Origin: Labilibaculum sp. | GTDB lineage: Bacteria; Bacteroidota; Bacteroidia; Bacteroidales; Marinifilaceae | Direction: 5' to 3' | DNA: 64,000 nucleotides | Assembly: GCF_963664555.1 (NCBI RefSeq) | Contig: NZ_OY761461.1 | Coordinates: forward strand, 3,761,769-3,825,768 | Shown: one piece after another, positions 63,270-64,000 of the stretch | How the letters are laid out: each line of letters opens with the position of its first letter | How positions within the stretch are numbered: position 1 is the first letter of the stretch | Made by a program: the position numbers and the translations under genes | Notes under the pieces: generated by a model | Databases searched by the model: none | What the model was told of the DNA's origin: nothing | Seen by the model: only the letters and a program-made list of their open reading frames with translations

Positions 63270-64000
63270 ATGCATAAAAGACCAAATACAATAATTCTAC
63301 TAGGAATAACTGCATCGCTCCTAATTGCCTGTTCATGCGATCGCTCAAGCGAAGGTTCGAGAAAAGCTTCTTTACTGATTGAAAAAGTTACTGAAGCAGA
63401 CGGCGAAACGGATGCACTGAAAAATAGATTGGCAACTGAAGATGCTGCTGATGATCCTGCAATATGGGTAAACCCTGACTCTCCGGAACAAAGCAGAATT
63501 ATAGGTACAGATAAAAAAGGCGGTTTAGCTGTATATGATTTAGATGGCAATGAACTATTTTACTATGCAGATGGTAATATGAATAATGTTGACATCCGTC
63601 AAAATATTAAAACTGGGCAGGGTTTAATTGACATTGCAGCCTGTTCGAACCGAAGCTCAAACACTCTGAATTTCTACAGCATCGAAAAAGACGGCAGTTT
63701 ACATCAATTTGAAAATGCCATTCCTGTTGAAATGAAAGATGAAGTTTATGGTTTTTGCCTGTCTAAAAATCAGGATCAACTTTACGCCTTTGTGAACAGC
63801 ACTTTTGGAAATATTGAACAATGGGAAATCGTGCCGGAAGGCAAAAAGATTTCCACGAAATTGGTTCGACGACTAAAACTTGCCAGTAAAACAGAAGGAA
63901 TGGTTTCCGACGACGAGGCTGGTATACTTTTTATAGGAGAGGAAGCCAAAGGAATTTGGAAAATATCAATAGATCCAAACAGTACAAAAGGATTTGAGCT
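63270..64000 (+). CDS. Beta-propeller phytase-like lipoprotein, 3' end outside window
   Basis: The frame opens at an ATG at 63270, 18 bp after the receptor gene, and continues past the window end (about 243 residues seen). A lipobox in LLIACS (near residue 20) marks a lipoprotein. The body matches the 3-phytase beta-propeller family: ATEDAADDPAIWVNP for the calcium-binding start, SRIIGTDKKGGLAVYDLDG for blade 1, and DDEAGILFIGEEAKGIW for a later blade. It should remove phosphate from phytate at the cell surface. The close spacing implies cotranscription with the TonB receptor. Confidence 0.87.
   Translation, partial: MHKRPNTIILLGITASLLIACSCDRSSEGSRKASLLIEKVTEADGETDALKNRLATEDAADDPAIWVNPDSPEQSRIIGTDKKGGLAVYDLDGNELFYYADGNMNNVDIRQNIKTGQGLIDIAACSNRSSNTLNFYSIEKDGSLHQFENAIPVEMKDEVYGFCLSKNQDQLYAFVNSTFGNIEQWEIVPEGKKISTKLVRRLKLASKTEGMVSDDEAGILFIGEEAKGIWKISIDPNSTKGFE

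Overview
The window looks like chromosomal DNA of a low-GC, free-living Bacteroidota bacterium, probably from the marine/anoxic Marinilabiliales–Marinifilaceae side. That placement is inference; no rRNA gene is present. Support comes from a TonB-dependent receptor with a carboxypeptidase-like plug extension, UpxY-type antitermination of a capsule operon, a two-domain MaeB malic enzyme, a long-periplasmic-domain YidC, a DUF349 protein, and promoter elements of the Bacteroidota form TAnnTTTG. I recognise no tRNA, rRNA, prophage, transposase or CRISPR array.

Region 1 (1–10.8 kb) is housekeeping and metabolism: the start of a secreted beta-sandwich protein, a FUSC-type membrane protein, a ferredoxin-type flavin reductase beside a POT-family peptide transporter, threonine dehydrogenase, a solitary N6-adenine methyltransferase of the type III Mod lineage, a DbpA-like DEAD-box helicase and a small HAD hydrolase.

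Region 2 (10.86–39.8 kb) is one long minus-strand capsule/exopolysaccharide operon of about 25 genes. It starts with an UpxY/NusG-like antiterminator and ends in a strong hairpin just after wzc. Its parts fit together as follows. WecB and WecC make UDP-ManNAc and its uronic acid. A DegT/VioA-type aminotransferase makes a 4-amino-sugar. WcaJ-, WecG-, GT2- and GT4-type transferases build the repeat unit. A Wzx flippase, a Wzy-like polymerase and Wza/Wzc complete assembly and export. Between them lies an unusually large set of acyl/amide chemistry genes: three ATP-grasp ligases, two CapK/PaaK-type adenylate-forming enzymes, two FemAB/GNAT-type transferases, a WbqC protein, a divergent PLP-fold protein and two NodB-like deacetylases. 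Several are tandem or nearby paralogues. The locus also carries a 12-unit, exactly 21-bp tandem repeat.

Region 3 (39.8–47.2 kb) is an accessory stretch between the capsule locus and yidC. It contains the long capsule leader, a CTTGTTA heptamer repeat, maeB, an AT-rich three-gene cassette (HAD phosphatase, phosphoribosyltransferase, DprA/Smf-like protein) with its own terminator, an unrecognised helical protein, and two more arrays with a ~21-bp period. The HAD–PRTase–DprA cassette is my best candidate for an undescribed system. It recalls the DprA-like plus PRTase pairing of RqlHI/PsyrTA but has no helicase.

Region 4 (47.2–57.6 kb) is core: yidC, pyrG (GTG start), a DUF349 protein, hsp20, trmD, rubrerythrin, a TorF-like porin and queE (apparent TTG start), with clear hairpin terminators between them. 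Region 5 (57.7–64 kb) looks geared to phosphate scavenging: a 5'-nucleotidase lipoprotein, a beta-propeller-like lipoprotein, a TonB-dependent receptor and, right behind it, a beta-propeller phytase cut by the window end.
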